Below are positions 8,021-14,583 of a stretch of 32,822 nucleotides of DNA, in pieces. Each line of letters opens with the position of its first letter. Within the stretch, counting starts at the first letter, position 1. A program made the position numbers and the translations under genes. The notes under the pieces are model-generated. The model was not told the origin of the DNA. It saw only the letters and a list, made by a program, of their open reading frames with translations, and did not search any database. The stretch is from a virus, in IMG/VR virus record IMGVR_UViG_3300036859_001052, positions 1 to 32,822 of that record. One strand, 5' to 3'.

Positions 8021-8293
8021 ATGGATCGAAACCCAGGAACAAACCATGGTGCGCTCTCAAATGAAGAGCGAAAGATTTTAGCTAAAAAAGTTATACCCAT
8101 GGACGTAAATCCATTTGAAGCAGAAGTAATAAAAGAGTTGCGAAAAATAAGACACGGCAAATATACTGTTCAAGTCCTCGATGGTATACCAATCCGACAA
8201 ATAGCAGAACTTAGTAAGGTCTTTTTTGATGGAATAAGTCAAGAAGAATTAGGGATAGCTGCATCAAATAATCGATCTGTATATCAAAGGTAG
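8021..8293 (+). CDS. Hypothetical phage protein
   Basis: A 90-residue acidic-basic mixed protein beginning MDRNPGTNHG, with central EAEVIKELRKIRHGKYTVQV. The family is not recognised. No Shine-Dalgarno precedes the ATG, but a TATAAT sits 6 bases upstream, which would give a leaderless message. It lies between the terminase and portal genes. Confidence 0.5.
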   Translation: MDRNPGTNHGALSNEERKILAKKVIPMDVNPFEAEVIKELRKIRHGKYTVQVLDGIPIRQIAELSKVFFDGISQEELGIAASNNRSVYQR

Positions 8294-8304
8294 GTGATGA
8301 ATAT

Positions 8305-8589
8305 ATGACATTTGAAGAAAAGAAAGAAAAAATTAAAAAACTTTTATCAAACGAAAACAGGCAACCAGCTGACGACCAGGAGCTTGAAAACTTACAGCGT
8401 GAAGTATCTCTTGCCGAATCTGAAAAGAAACCGGCAACAGTCGAAGCAAAACCAGCAAAGAAAGCAGAGAAAGAGCTTTCTTATTTTGAGTTGAAAAGAA
8501 AGGCTGTGCAATTGGGTTTGAAATTCAACCCTGTTGGTATGTCTAGGGAAAAGTTAAAGAAACTGATTGAAGAAGCTAAAAACAAATAG
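8305..8589 (+). CDS. Small protein with SAP/HeH-like C-terminal helix-extension-helix
   Basis: A 94-residue, highly charged protein. The N-terminal two-thirds is Glu/Lys-rich and probably helical or disordered, with an Ala/Lys/Pro linker around residues 45-58. The end, YFELKRKAVQLGLKFNPVGM then SREKLKKLIEE, has the helix-extended loop-helix pattern of SAP or HeH/LEM domains, which bind DNA. Such a domain next to packaging genes could bind phage DNA. A weak ribosome-binding site (AGGTGATGA) precedes the ATG. Confidence 0.5.
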   Translation: MTFEEKKEKIKKLLSNENRQPADDQELENLQREVSLAESEKKPATVEAKPAKKAEKELSYFELKRKAVQLGLKFNPVGMSREKLKKLIEEAKNK

Positions 8590-8598
8590 TTTCTTCGT

Positions 8599-8671
8599 GC
8601 CTTTGTAGCTCAGTTGGCAGAGCAGCTCACTTGTAACGAGCAGGTCAGGGGATCGTGCCCTCTCAAAGGCT
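8599..8671 (+). tRNA. tRNA-Thr, anticodon UGU
   Basis: A 73-base cloverleaf. The acceptor stem GCCTTTG/CAAAGGC is perfect (7 bp), and the D-stem is GCTC/GAGC with a GG-containing loop. The anticodon stem is GCTCA/CGAGC (one mismatch at its loop end) with loop CTTGTAA, giving anticodon UGU. The variable loop is AGGTC and the T-stem AGGGG/CCTCT (one G-U). The T-loop is ATCGTGC, so T54 and A58 are swapped to A54 and T58, which is unusual. The CCA end is not encoded. ACA is the favoured Thr codon in the Thr-rich capsid genes, so the tRNA may support late translation. Confidence 0.88.
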
Positions 8672-8679
8672 CTGTGCTT

Positions 8680-8958
8680 ATGAGAAGCAAAGCGAAAATC
8701 AATAGTCTGCACGCCAAAAGACGATTGCAGCAAAGATATGGAATACATGCAACTGATAAATTGCAAAGACACTTAATTAATATCATCAGGACAACAAGTG
8801 GCAAATTTGCAGTTGAGAAACAATCTTTGACAAGAACTTTATATAAAATACCTTACAACGACATACACATATTTACAGTTTATGACAAAAAACACAAAAG
8901 TCTTGTAACTGTATTGACTGAAAGACAAGGAAGGAGACACATGTATGCACAACAGTAA
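8680..8958 (+). CDS. Hypothetical basic phage protein
   Basis: A 92-residue basic protein. The frame is open back into the tRNA, so I start at ATG 8680, nine bases after it. Features are HAKRRLQQRYGI near the N-terminus and a strand-rich C-terminal half (YKIPYNDIHIFTVYDKK.KSLVTVLTER). This pattern is seen in small uncharacterised phage proteins and resembles compact RelE/BrnT-like folds only loosely. Its end overlaps a decayed methyltransferase-like frame. Confidence 0.45.
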   Translation: MRSKAKINSLHAKRRLQQRYGIHATDKLQRHLINIIRTTSGKFAVEKQSLTRTLYKIPYNDIHIFTVYDKKHKSLVTVLTERQGRRHMYAQQ

Positions 8959-9031
8959 AACGTGGCAAGAAGCCCAAAGATTTGAAGCAAAATGGTGGGG
9001 AAATGCACAACACCTACGGAGAAGGAAGTAA
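8945..9031 (+). pseudogene. Decayed fragment resembling the N-terminus of a class I methyltransferase
   Basis: The frame from ATG 8945 reads MHNSKTWQEAQRFEAKWWGN and stops at 9029-9031. Shifting by one base near 9005-9010 continues as NTYGEG. From memory, class I SAM methyltransferases of candidate-phylum genomes often begin KTW.EAQ.FE..WWGNC.NTYGEE, so this looks like a frameshifted remnant of about 30 residues. The SAM-binding domain is absent. It could instead be a genuine 28-residue peptide. Confidence 0.35.
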
Positions 9032-9113
9032 TAGTATACCTGTTTGCATTTGCACAGAGATAGTATAATGTGATTATGGGAAAGAAAAGAAAGCCTAAAC
9101 CAAGTTATTAAAC

Positions 9114-9227
9114 ATGAAGAAAATTATTTGTTTTATTTTTGGACATAAATTAGCAAATCACATTTCTTCAAAAAGAATTGTTTGTTACAGATGCGGTAGA
9201 ACATTTGAACTTTTTAATCGGAAATAA
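9114..9227 (+). CDS. Tiny DUF1660-like zinc-finger protein
   Basis: A 37-residue frame, MKKIICFIFGHKLA then RIVCYRCGRTFE. This matches the pattern of the small DUF1660 prophage family (basic N-terminus, C..FGHK, short linker, CxRCG), which probably binds one metal ion. It sits 2 bases before the next ATG. A -10-like TATAAT at 9064-9069 lies upstream. Confidence 0.5.
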   Translation: MKKIICFIFGHKLANHISSKRIVCYRCGRTFELFNRK

Positions 9228-9229
9228 TT

Positions 9230-9502
9230 ATGGACAAAGTATTGACTGACTATAAACCAACAATTTATATTGATTCTAAACAATTACCTGCAGTTAAGGA
9301 CTGGAAAGTTGGTGAGACTTATGTGGTTGTTCTTAAAATAAAAATGACCGGTATGCACGAGAGAGAAGATAAAAGCGTATCTGGCGACTTCCAGATTGAA
9401 AAAGTTACTCCAAAAGATGAAAAAAAGGATCTTTCAGGAATCTCTAAAAACTCCGATTTCTCCAAAGCAGCTGCAGGTGTTAAAAAGAACATGGTATATT
9501 AA
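9230..9502 (+). CDS. Hypothetical protein, single beta-rich domain
   Basis: A 90-residue protein. Residues 10-65 alternate hydrophobic and polar in a beta pattern (PTIYIDSKQLPAVKDWKVGE then VVVLKIKMTGMHERED and SGDFQIEKV), suggesting a small barrel. A Lys/Ser-rich tail follows. Position just before the portal suggests a head-related or decoration role, but I do not recognise the family. Confidence 0.5.
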   Translation: MDKVLTDYKPTIYIDSKQLPAVKDWKVGETYVVVLKIKMTGMHEREDKSVSGDFQIEKVTPKDEKKDLSGISKNSDFSKAAAGVKKNMVY

Positions 9503-9504
9503 TA

Positions 9505-9855
9505 ATGAAAACAGTACGCATACTCAAGCTCGTAGAATATAAAAGTTTTCATATTCTTACACAACAAATAATCCCCTCTCACATTTTTCAATTTATTATT
9601 TTCCGCAATGGAAAATTTTATCAAGGACATAATACAATTACACCCGCAAAGGGCATAAAAAAGAAACACACGCAAGAAGATCTTTTGAAATGCGCAACAC
9701 TGATTCTTGACTATGCATACACAACAGTTGATACTATATTGGGACAAGAAGATCCTGATAAATTCCTCAAGGAACAGTCACAAGGACAGACAGTTCTTGA
9801 AGTATTGGAAAATGTAGAGAAGGCTGATAAAAAGAAGAAAAAATTGATAAATTAG
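9505..9855 (+). CDS. Hypothetical protein upstream of portal
   Basis: A 116-residue protein starting 2 bases after the previous stop. The N-terminal half is hydrophobic and beta-like (HIFQFIIFRNGKFYQG). The C-terminal half is helical and ends in a Lys-rich tail (KADKKKKKLIN). No family recognised. It closes the packaging block; the first late leader element follows directly. Confidence 0.45.
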   Translation: MKTVRILKLVEYKSFHILTQQIIPSHIFQFIIFRNGKFYQGHNTITPAKGIKKKHTQEDLLKCATLILDYAYTTVDTILGQEDPDKFLKEQSQGQTVLEVLENVEKADKKKKKLIN

Positions 9856-9857
9856 TT

Positions 9858-9909
9858 TATAATAAAGTTGCTAACTGAATTACAGAGGCACCGCAAAGCG
9901 GTGTCTTTT
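9858..9909 (+). promoter_or_regulatory. Late leader element copy 1 (portal)
   Basis: A -10 box TATAAT at 9858-9863 is followed 6 bases later by GCT-AA-CTG-AATTA-CAG-A-GGC (9870-9889). The terminator-like stem GGCACCGC/GCGGTGTC (9887-9905) follows with TTTT. The GGC is shared by both stems. This copy has the shortest T-run, and it alone has a Shine-Dalgarno (TAGGAG) before the downstream ATG 9929. No good -35 box seen. Confidence 0.75.
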
Positions 9910-9928
9910 GTGATTTTTAGGAGTAAAT

Positions 9929-11893
9929 ATGCCAGAAGAATTAGATAAATCATTTGAAAAAGATTTAAAAAAACATGAGGACTCAACCTATGATAGTCTC
10001 ATCAAGCAGATTGATGCAGAATATAATCTATCATGGCTTCATCAGTACGATAAAATCCAACAAACCCTTTCCCGAATGAAGTTGTATAACAATCAGCGTA
10101 AAGATCCAAATACTGTAGGTGATCCCCTCTTATTTACTGTCCATCAGACAGTGCTTGCTTCGCTTTATGATGACAGACTTATGGCAACGTGGGAAGGTCA
10201 TGAGGAAGGCGATGAAGAAACCGCTGAGAATTTGAACGGTCTTACACGATTTGATTATGACAAGATGGAGAAAGACGTTCTCGATTATATGTGGGATTGG
10301 GACACGCTATTTTTCAGTCGAGGACTTGTATCGCTCATGGAGTTTGATAGAAGTAAGGAGTATATGTGTCCGGTTCCTGAAATCTTTGACCCAGGAACAT
10401 TTTTGCGAGATCCGCGGGCGATCTCTGTCAATGGTGACATGAGAAGAAGAGGCGGTATGCGTTTTGGCGGAAGAGAATTGTGGTTTAATAAAGTGTTGAT
10501 GACAGATAAAAACGGTTATTTTAATACTTCATACCTCCGCACTGATAATGAAATCAAAGACCTTATTTATAAAGCACAAGAAGCACGAGACAGCGCGCAA
10601 AACCTCCAGGCAATTTTCAGCAAAAACATGGAGGCTAATCTTGGTGATAACGCGACAGTTGGAGGATTACAATGGTTTACTCATTGGAAGGGTAAAAGAG
10701 TTGTAGTCGAGTTAGTAAAGAAAAGGACAAGAATTGTTAAATATACCGAACTTGATGATCAAACGAGATTCCCTATTATTGACAGACCAATGTATCCGCA
10801 TTCTCATAGTTGGGACAATACCTCGATCCCCGATCTTACTGAAGATAAACAGCGTCAACGATCTGTAGCCATCAACTTGGGATTACAGGCGATGAAATCA
10901 GATATGTACCCTATGTATATTTATGATGAGGATCGAATCAAAAATAAAGGCGATCTTCTGAAATTTGGATTTAATAAATTTGTCGGTATTCAAAATAACG
11001 AGGGGAAAGATATACGAACAGCTGTCGCGCCGCTTAATAAAGCAAACCCAAGTCTTCAAATGGCAAACTTTATTCTTGAGACTCTTGATGCTTCTGCGCA
11101 ACGGGCAACAGCAACACCAGATATGCAGCAAGGACAGATTGAGAATCAAAGAAGAACGCTTGGAGAATTAAACCTTGTTGCTTCAAAAGTAGATACACGT
11201 TTTTCACTTAGCGCAAAAGTTTTTGGATGGAGCGAAAGAGCATTTTGGCGAATGTGGTATGGACTCTACAAAGAGCATTTCCATGCAGATATTGATAAAA
11301 AAATCATCCGTATTAAAGGATCACTTGGCAACAAATGGCGACCATTGCTTCGAGACAATATTGTTGCAAAAACTTATGATCCTGATGTTTTTATCGACAG
11401 TCAGACAGTTTCTGAGGCAAAGATGGTCAGAGAGCGTATTTTATTCCAGGCATTTGGTCAGGCGCTTTTCAGCGATCCTGACGCAAATAGACGCTTTTAT
11501 CTTAAAAAATTGGCAAAACTTAACGGACTGAGTAAAGATGACATCATGCTTTTATTGCCACCAACTGTTGACGAACTTCTGGCTGAAGATGAAAATAATA
11601 AACTCAACAAAAATCAGCTGGTGCAGGTAAGTCCGAACGATAAACATATGATACATCTTGAGATACACGCAAAAGCTGCTGAAACCGCAGCGAAAGCAGC
11701 ACATATCGCAGCGCATAAATACGCGATGAAAGTACAAAGAGATCAGCCTGAGCTATTTCCAGAACTGCAAGCACAACAGTTGCAACAGCAAGATAGGAAA
11801 ACGCCTTCAATTACTCCAAATTTGGGGAATTTGGGCGGACTGCTTAATGCGCCTGCCGGAAATATGCAGGGCGGTAATCCTTTAGCAAACTAA
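9929..11893 (+). CDS. Portal protein
   Basis: A 654-residue protein in the portal position, between terminase and scaffold/capsid. The N-terminal 130 residues contain YDKIQQTLSRMKLYNNQRKDP and a DPLLFTVHQTVLASLYDD segment. A wing/stem-like middle follows (VPEIFDPGTFLRDPRAISVNG, then EVVELV-type strands). Near residues 385-420 is the helix-rich ANFILETLDASAQRATATPDMQQGQ, resembling the region before the tunnel loop of podovirus-type portals. The Gln/Asn-rich C-terminus (LQAQQLQQQ) is typical of a barrel tail. It forms the dodecameric DNA channel at one capsid vertex. Headed by leader element copy 1. Confidence 0.8.
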   Translation: MPEELDKSFEKDLKKHEDSTYDSLIKQIDAEYNLSWLHQYDKIQQTLSRMKLYNNQRKDPNTVGDPLLFTVHQTVLASLYDDRLMATWEGHEEGDEETAENLNGLTRFDYDKMEKDVLDYMWDWDTLFFSRGLVSLMEFDRSKEYMCPVPEIFDPGTFLRDPRAISVNGDMRRRGGMRFGGRELWFNKVLMTDKNGYFNTSYLRTDNEIKDLIYKAQEARDSAQNLQAIFSKNMEANLGDNATVGGLQWFTHWKGKRVVVELVKKRTRIVKYTELDDQTRFPIIDRPMYPHSHSWDNTSIPDLTEDKQRQRSVAINLGLQAMKSDMYPMYIYDEDRIKNKGDLLKFGFNKFVGIQNNEGKDIRTAVAPLNKANPSLQMANFILETLDASAQRATATPDMQQGQIENQRRTLGELNLVASKVDTRFSLSAKVFGWSERAFWRMWYGLYKEHFHADIDKKIIRIKGSLGNKWRPLLRDNIVAKTYDPDVFIDSQTVSEAKMVRERILFQAFGQALFSDPDANRRFYLKKLAKLNGLSKDDIMLLLPPTVDELLAEDENNKLNKNQLVQVSPNDKHMIHLEIHAKAAETAAKAAHIAAHKYAMKVQRDQPELFPELQAQQLQQQDRKTPSITPNLGNLGGLLNAPAGNMQGGNPLAN

Positions 11894-11894
11894 T

Positions 11895-12221
11895 ATGGCG
11901 AAAAAAGAGCCAAAATTAAATTTTAAAAGTAAAGCCGATAAATCAAACGCGATTGATGAATTTACAAATCTCAAAAATCATCCCGCATGGAAAAGGGTAA
12001 TTGAGTATTATGACAAAAAAATAGAGTGGCTTGAGAAAATTATTGACGGTGATATCACAAATGACGATGGGACAGGCATTATTCAAACCATTGAAGAACT
12101 CAAACTCTTTCGCGCTAGACGAAATATGGCTCAGCAATTTCGAAACCTGCCGGATATTCTTATTGAGGCAGCACAGGCAGCAGAAGGAAAACAGATAGAT
12201 TTTGATCCATATGATGAATAG
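11895..12221 (+). CDS. Hypothetical head-region protein
   Basis: A 108-residue, probably all-helical protein starting 1 base after the portal stop, so in the same transcript. HPAWKRVIEYYDKKIEWLEKII and LKLFRARRNMAQQFRNLPD look like two long amphipathic helices, ending acidic (DFDPYDE). No family recognised. The position suggests a portal-associated or head assembly factor. Confidence 0.5.
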   Translation: MAKKEPKLNFKSKADKSNAIDEFTNLKNHPAWKRVIEYYDKKIEWLEKIIDGDITNDDGTGIIQTIEELKLFRARRNMAQQFRNLPDILIEAAQAAEGKQIDFDPYDE

Positions 12222-12222
12222 C

Positions 12223-12255
12223 TTGACAAAAAGGAACTTACTATAGTATAGTAAG
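12223..12255 (+). promoter_or_regulatory. Promoter with palindromic operator upstream of scaffold gene
   Basis: TTGACA at 12223-12228 and TATAGT at 12247-12252 are separated by 18 bases. The -10 lies inside the perfect palindrome CTTACTATAGTATAGTAAG (12237-12255, 9-bp arms, centre 12246), a likely repressor or activator site. A 5-bp hairpin TAAGT-CCTC-ACTTA (12264-12277) lies in the short leader. Unlike the other late promoters, no AAWUA hairpin or terminator follows. Confidence 0.65.
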
Positions 12256-12287
12256 TATATCCGTAAGTCCTCACTTAGCTGCTATAT

Positions 12288-12884
12288 ATGGCAGACGATA
12301 AAAACGTACAACCACCAAAAGATGGAACGCCACCGACAGATCCACCAGCAACACCGCCTGCTGATCCTCCAAAAGACGGCGCACCAACAGTAAAAGATGA
12401 TGATGTTCCTCCTGTTAGCACTCCTCCGACCCCTCCGGCAGATCCAAGCGGAGATGATGGTAAAAAAGATGATCCGCCAAGTGATGACGCAATAAGAAAA
12501 GTAGTAAAAAGCGAAATGGCTCCAGTTGCCGATTCACTTCATACTCAAAGAATAGAAAATGAGATACAAAAAATACTTACTGAAAATCCCGAATATAAAC
12601 CATATGAAAAAAGAATCAGGAATTTTGTAACCCATGAAAATAGAAAGGGGCTCATCAAGCAAGGTTTACCAGTACAGGCAGTTGTAGTTGAAGCAGTTGC
12701 GCCTTATATGCAGGAAATCGGTGCAGCCCGCGCAAAAGCAGCTGATGAAAAAGCAGACAAAACAAAAAGTGCCGGTAGTTCAACAACTCCAACTGAAACG
12801 CCAGAAGTCGATTTGAGTAAAATGAAAAATGTTGATGTTACCAATATGTCTGAGCAAATAAAATCCGGACGATTTAAAAAGTAA
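12288..12884 (+). CDS. Scaffolding-like protein
   Basis: A 198-residue protein just upstream of the major capsid gene, the usual place for a scaffold. The first ~65 residues are Pro/Asp/Thr/Lys-rich and disordered (repeats of PPADPP type). Residues about 70-150 are helical and charged (AIRKVVKSEMAPVADSLHTQRIENEIQKIL), and the tail is MSEQIKSGRFKK, a basic end of the kind that binds coat protein. Low-complexity N-terminus and helical core fit capsid scaffolds. It has its own palindrome-bearing promoter. Confidence 0.65.
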   Translation: MADDKNVQPPKDGTPPTDPPATPPADPPKDGAPTVKDDDVPPVSTPPTPPADPSGDDGKKDDPPSDDAIRKVVKSEMAPVADSLHTQRIENEIQKILTENPEYKPYEKRIRNFVTHENRKGLIKQGLPVQAVVVEAVAPYMQEIGAARAKAADEKADKTKSAGSSTTPTETPEVDLSKMKNVDVTNMSEQIKSGRFKK

Positions 12885-12909
12885 TCATCTTTAGCCTCAA
12901 AATACCCCC

Positions 12910-12939
12910 TTGACAAGACATACTGCAATCTTCTAAACT
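12910..12939 (+). promoter_or_regulatory. Promoter for major capsid leader
   Basis: TTGACA at 12910-12915 and a weaker TAAACT at 12934-12939, 18 bases apart. The first hairpin of the tandem leader begins 21 bases after this -10, further than in other copies. Confidence 0.55.
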
Positions 12940-12960
12940 AATTACAGTTAAGCAAAAGGA

Positions 12961-13003
12961 GCTTACGGAAATACCGAAGCAGTCCCACAAGGACTGTTTT
13001 TTT
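12961..13003 (+). promoter_or_regulatory. Late leader element copy 2 (capsid, first of tandem)
   Basis: GCTTACGGAAATACCGAAGC at 12961-12980 reads GCT-TA-CGG-AAATA-CCG-A-AGC. It is followed by AGTCC-CACAA-GGACT (12981-12995) and then G plus seven T (12996-13003). The AGC can also pair with the GTT after the terminator stem. Confidence 0.75.
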
Positions 13004-13010
13004 GGTATTA

Positions 13011-13057
13011 GCTCAGGGAAATACCCAGGCACTACTCGCAAGAGTGGTGCTTTTTTT
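13011..13057 (+). promoter_or_regulatory. Late leader element copy 3 (capsid, second of tandem)
   Basis: GCT-CA-GGG-AAATA-CCC-A-GGC at 13011-13030 overlaps the strong terminator stem GCACTACTC/GAGTGGTGC (13029-13050, loop GCAA), followed by seven T. The capsid ATG is 21 bases after the T-run. An ATG GCT TAA mini-frame follows the T-run directly. No Shine-Dalgarno is visible for the capsid gene. Confidence 0.75.
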
Positions 13058-13078
13058 ATGGCTTAACACAAAAAAACT

Positions 13079-14041
13079 ATGGCAGACACAACAAAAACAC
13101 AAATTCCAAATGAGGTTAATAATTTCTACAACCGTAATCTTTTAGTACGCGCAGTTGCTTACTTCGTTCACACAAATTGGGCACAGGTTAAAGATATCCC
13201 AGCAAATGGTGGAACAGACACTATTAAATTCCGAAGATATGGAAACCTTACAGCTGCAACAACAGCACTTACAGAAGGTGTTACTCCTTCAGGTTCTCAG
13301 CTTTCAGTAACAGACATTACAGCACAGGTTTTGCAATATGGTGATTATGTTACTCTTACTGATTTAGTTGATTTTACAACTTATGATCCAATCCTTACAG
13401 AAACATCTGAAATTCTTGGTGATCAAATGGGAGATACTCTTGATCAGCTTACACGAGATGTTATGGTTGCCGGAACTACAGTACAATATGCTTCTACAGC
13501 AGCAGCGAGAGGAGACATTACAGCAGCAATGAAATTAACAGCTGCGGAAGTCCGTGAAGCTGTAAGAACATTGCAGGTCGCAAAGGCTCAGCCAATTATG
13601 CGCAGAGTTGATCCAGAAGATGCTTACAACACTGTTCCGCTTGGAGCATGCTACATAGGTATTATCTCACCTAATACATTGTTTGATCTTAAATCCGATA
13701 CAGCTTTTGTTCCTGTTCAAAAATATCCACGGCAAACAGACGTCATGGAACATGAAGAGGGTGCTGTTGATAATGTCCGATTCGTCATGACACAAAATGC
13801 AAAGGTATACACCGGTGGTGGATCAGGCGGAGTTGATGTTCACGGAACACTTATTATCGCACGGGACTACTATGGTATTACCAGAATCGCCGGACATGCA
13901 GTTGAAAATATCGTTAAACCACTTGGTGCAGGAGAAGATCCGTTGAACCAAAGAGCCACATCAGGTTGGAAAGCAACATTTATCGCAAAAAGACTTAACG
14001 AGGCATTCGCAACACGAATAGAGCATGGAGTGACAGCCTAA
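13079..14041 (+). CDS. Major capsid protein, N4-gp56 family type
   Basis: A 320-residue protein with the pattern of the N4-gp56 major capsid family (HK97 fold). The N-arm is MADTTKTQIPNEVNNFYNRN. Next come DTIKFRRYGNL, the phrase LTEGVTPSGSQLSVTDITA, LQYGDYVTLTDLVDF and DPILTETSEILGDQMGDTLD. The C-terminal domain carries DYYGITRIAG and WKATFIAKRLNEAFATRIEHG. Length is at the short end for the family. It self-assembles into the procapsid with the upstream scaffold-like protein. It is preceded by two tandem leader elements, the only doubled copy in the window. Thr codons are mostly ACA, matching the phage tRNA. Confidence 0.9.
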   Translation: MADTTKTQIPNEVNNFYNRNLLVRAVAYFVHTNWAQVKDIPANGGTDTIKFRRYGNLTAATTALTEGVTPSGSQLSVTDITAQVLQYGDYVTLTDLVDFTTYDPILTETSEILGDQMGDTLDQLTRDVMVAGTTVQYASTAAARGDITAAMKLTAAEVREAVRTLQVAKAQPIMRRVDPEDAYNTVPLGACYIGIISPNTLFDLKSDTAFVPVQKYPRQTDVMEHEEGAVDNVRFVMTQNAKVYTGGGSGGVDVHGTLIIARDYYGITRIAGHAVENIVKPLGAGEDPLNQRATSGWKATFIAKRLNEAFATRIEHGVTA

Positions 14042-14059
14042 TAAGCTGAACAAATAAAT

Positions 14060-14311
14060 ATGGCAGAAATAAATCCAACATCAGGACGACATCAAGCAGA
14101 CACAATCGCAGTATTAGATTCAATGCTTGCAGACATCACGGCAATTAGAGCAGAAGTTGTTAAATTGGTAACAGATATGGGTACTAGAATAACTGAGCAT
14201 AATACATTGGCAACAAAATTAAATGCTGATGCTGGTGTCACCGATACAAACTATGCAGCCGCAGCAGCTATTACAGCAGCAGCTCCAGCAGCATTAACAA
14301 CAACTACATAA
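14060..14311 (+). CDS. Small virion protein, paralog A
   Basis: An 83-residue Ala/Thr-rich protein: MAEINPTSGRH, a helix (ADTIAVLDSMLADITAIRAEV), then HNTLATKLNADAGVTDTNYAA. It is clearly homologous to the next gene, sharing LxTKLNxDxGVTDTxYAA and a Thr-rich end. The VTDT.YAA motif recurs in small proteins next to phage capsid genes. A trimeric coiled-coil fibre or decoration role is plausible from position, not proven. Confidence 0.6.
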   Translation: MAEINPTSGRHQADTIAVLDSMLADITAIRAEVVKLVTDMGTRITEHNTLATKLNADAGVTDTNYAAAAAITAAAPAALTTTT

Positions 14312-14315
14312 TACT

Positions 14316-14531
14316 ATGGCTGAAATAAATCAAGAAGTTACAGTAGGCAATGAAGCACTCGGAAAAGTTTTAGATGCTATTCTTATAGATCTTACAGCAT
14401 TAACAGCAGCAGTAAACGCCCTCAGAACAGATCATAATACCCTTAGAACAAAGCTAAATTCAGATGGTGGAGTTACAGATACTGATTATGCTGCATCAAC
14501 AGCATCAGCCGTATCTTTAACGACAACTTAA
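14316..14531 (+). CDS. Small virion protein, paralog B
   Basis: A 71-residue paralog of the preceding gene, 4 bases downstream: MAEINQEVTVG, a helix (LGKVLDAILIDLTALTAAVNAL), then DHNTLRTKLNSDGGVTDTDY and a Thr end. The pair probably arose by tandem duplication. The hydrophobic heptad-like helix suggests an oligomeric virion component. Function not known. Confidence 0.6.
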   Translation: MAEINQEVTVGNEALGKVLDAILIDLTALTAAVNALRTDHNTLRTKLNSDGGVTDTDYAASTASAVSLTTT

Positions 14532-14583
14532 CAACGGGTATAAGCGTTTTTCTCCTTTTGCTAACATATAGATAAGCGCTTAT
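14528..14583 (+). promoter_or_regulatory. Second 15-base repeat copy with flanking inverted repeat
   Basis: TTAACAACGGGTATA (14528-14542) repeats 7975-7989. ATAAGCG (14540-14546) pairs exactly with CGCTTAT (14577-14583), which contains the start of the next ATG at 14582. A weak -10-like TATAGA is at 14567-14572. This may be a promoter plus a start-codon-masking stem, but the evidence is thin. Confidence 0.3.

Noticed and set aside
9076-9111. Frame MGKKRKPKPSY downstream of a TATAAT-like box
   Set aside because: Eleven residues with no supporting motif or conservation evidence; too short to call.
12237-12255. Palindrome as an intrinsic terminator for the upstream gene
   Set aside because: No GC-rich stem and no U-run follow; overlap with a -10 at proper spacing from TTGACA favours an operator.
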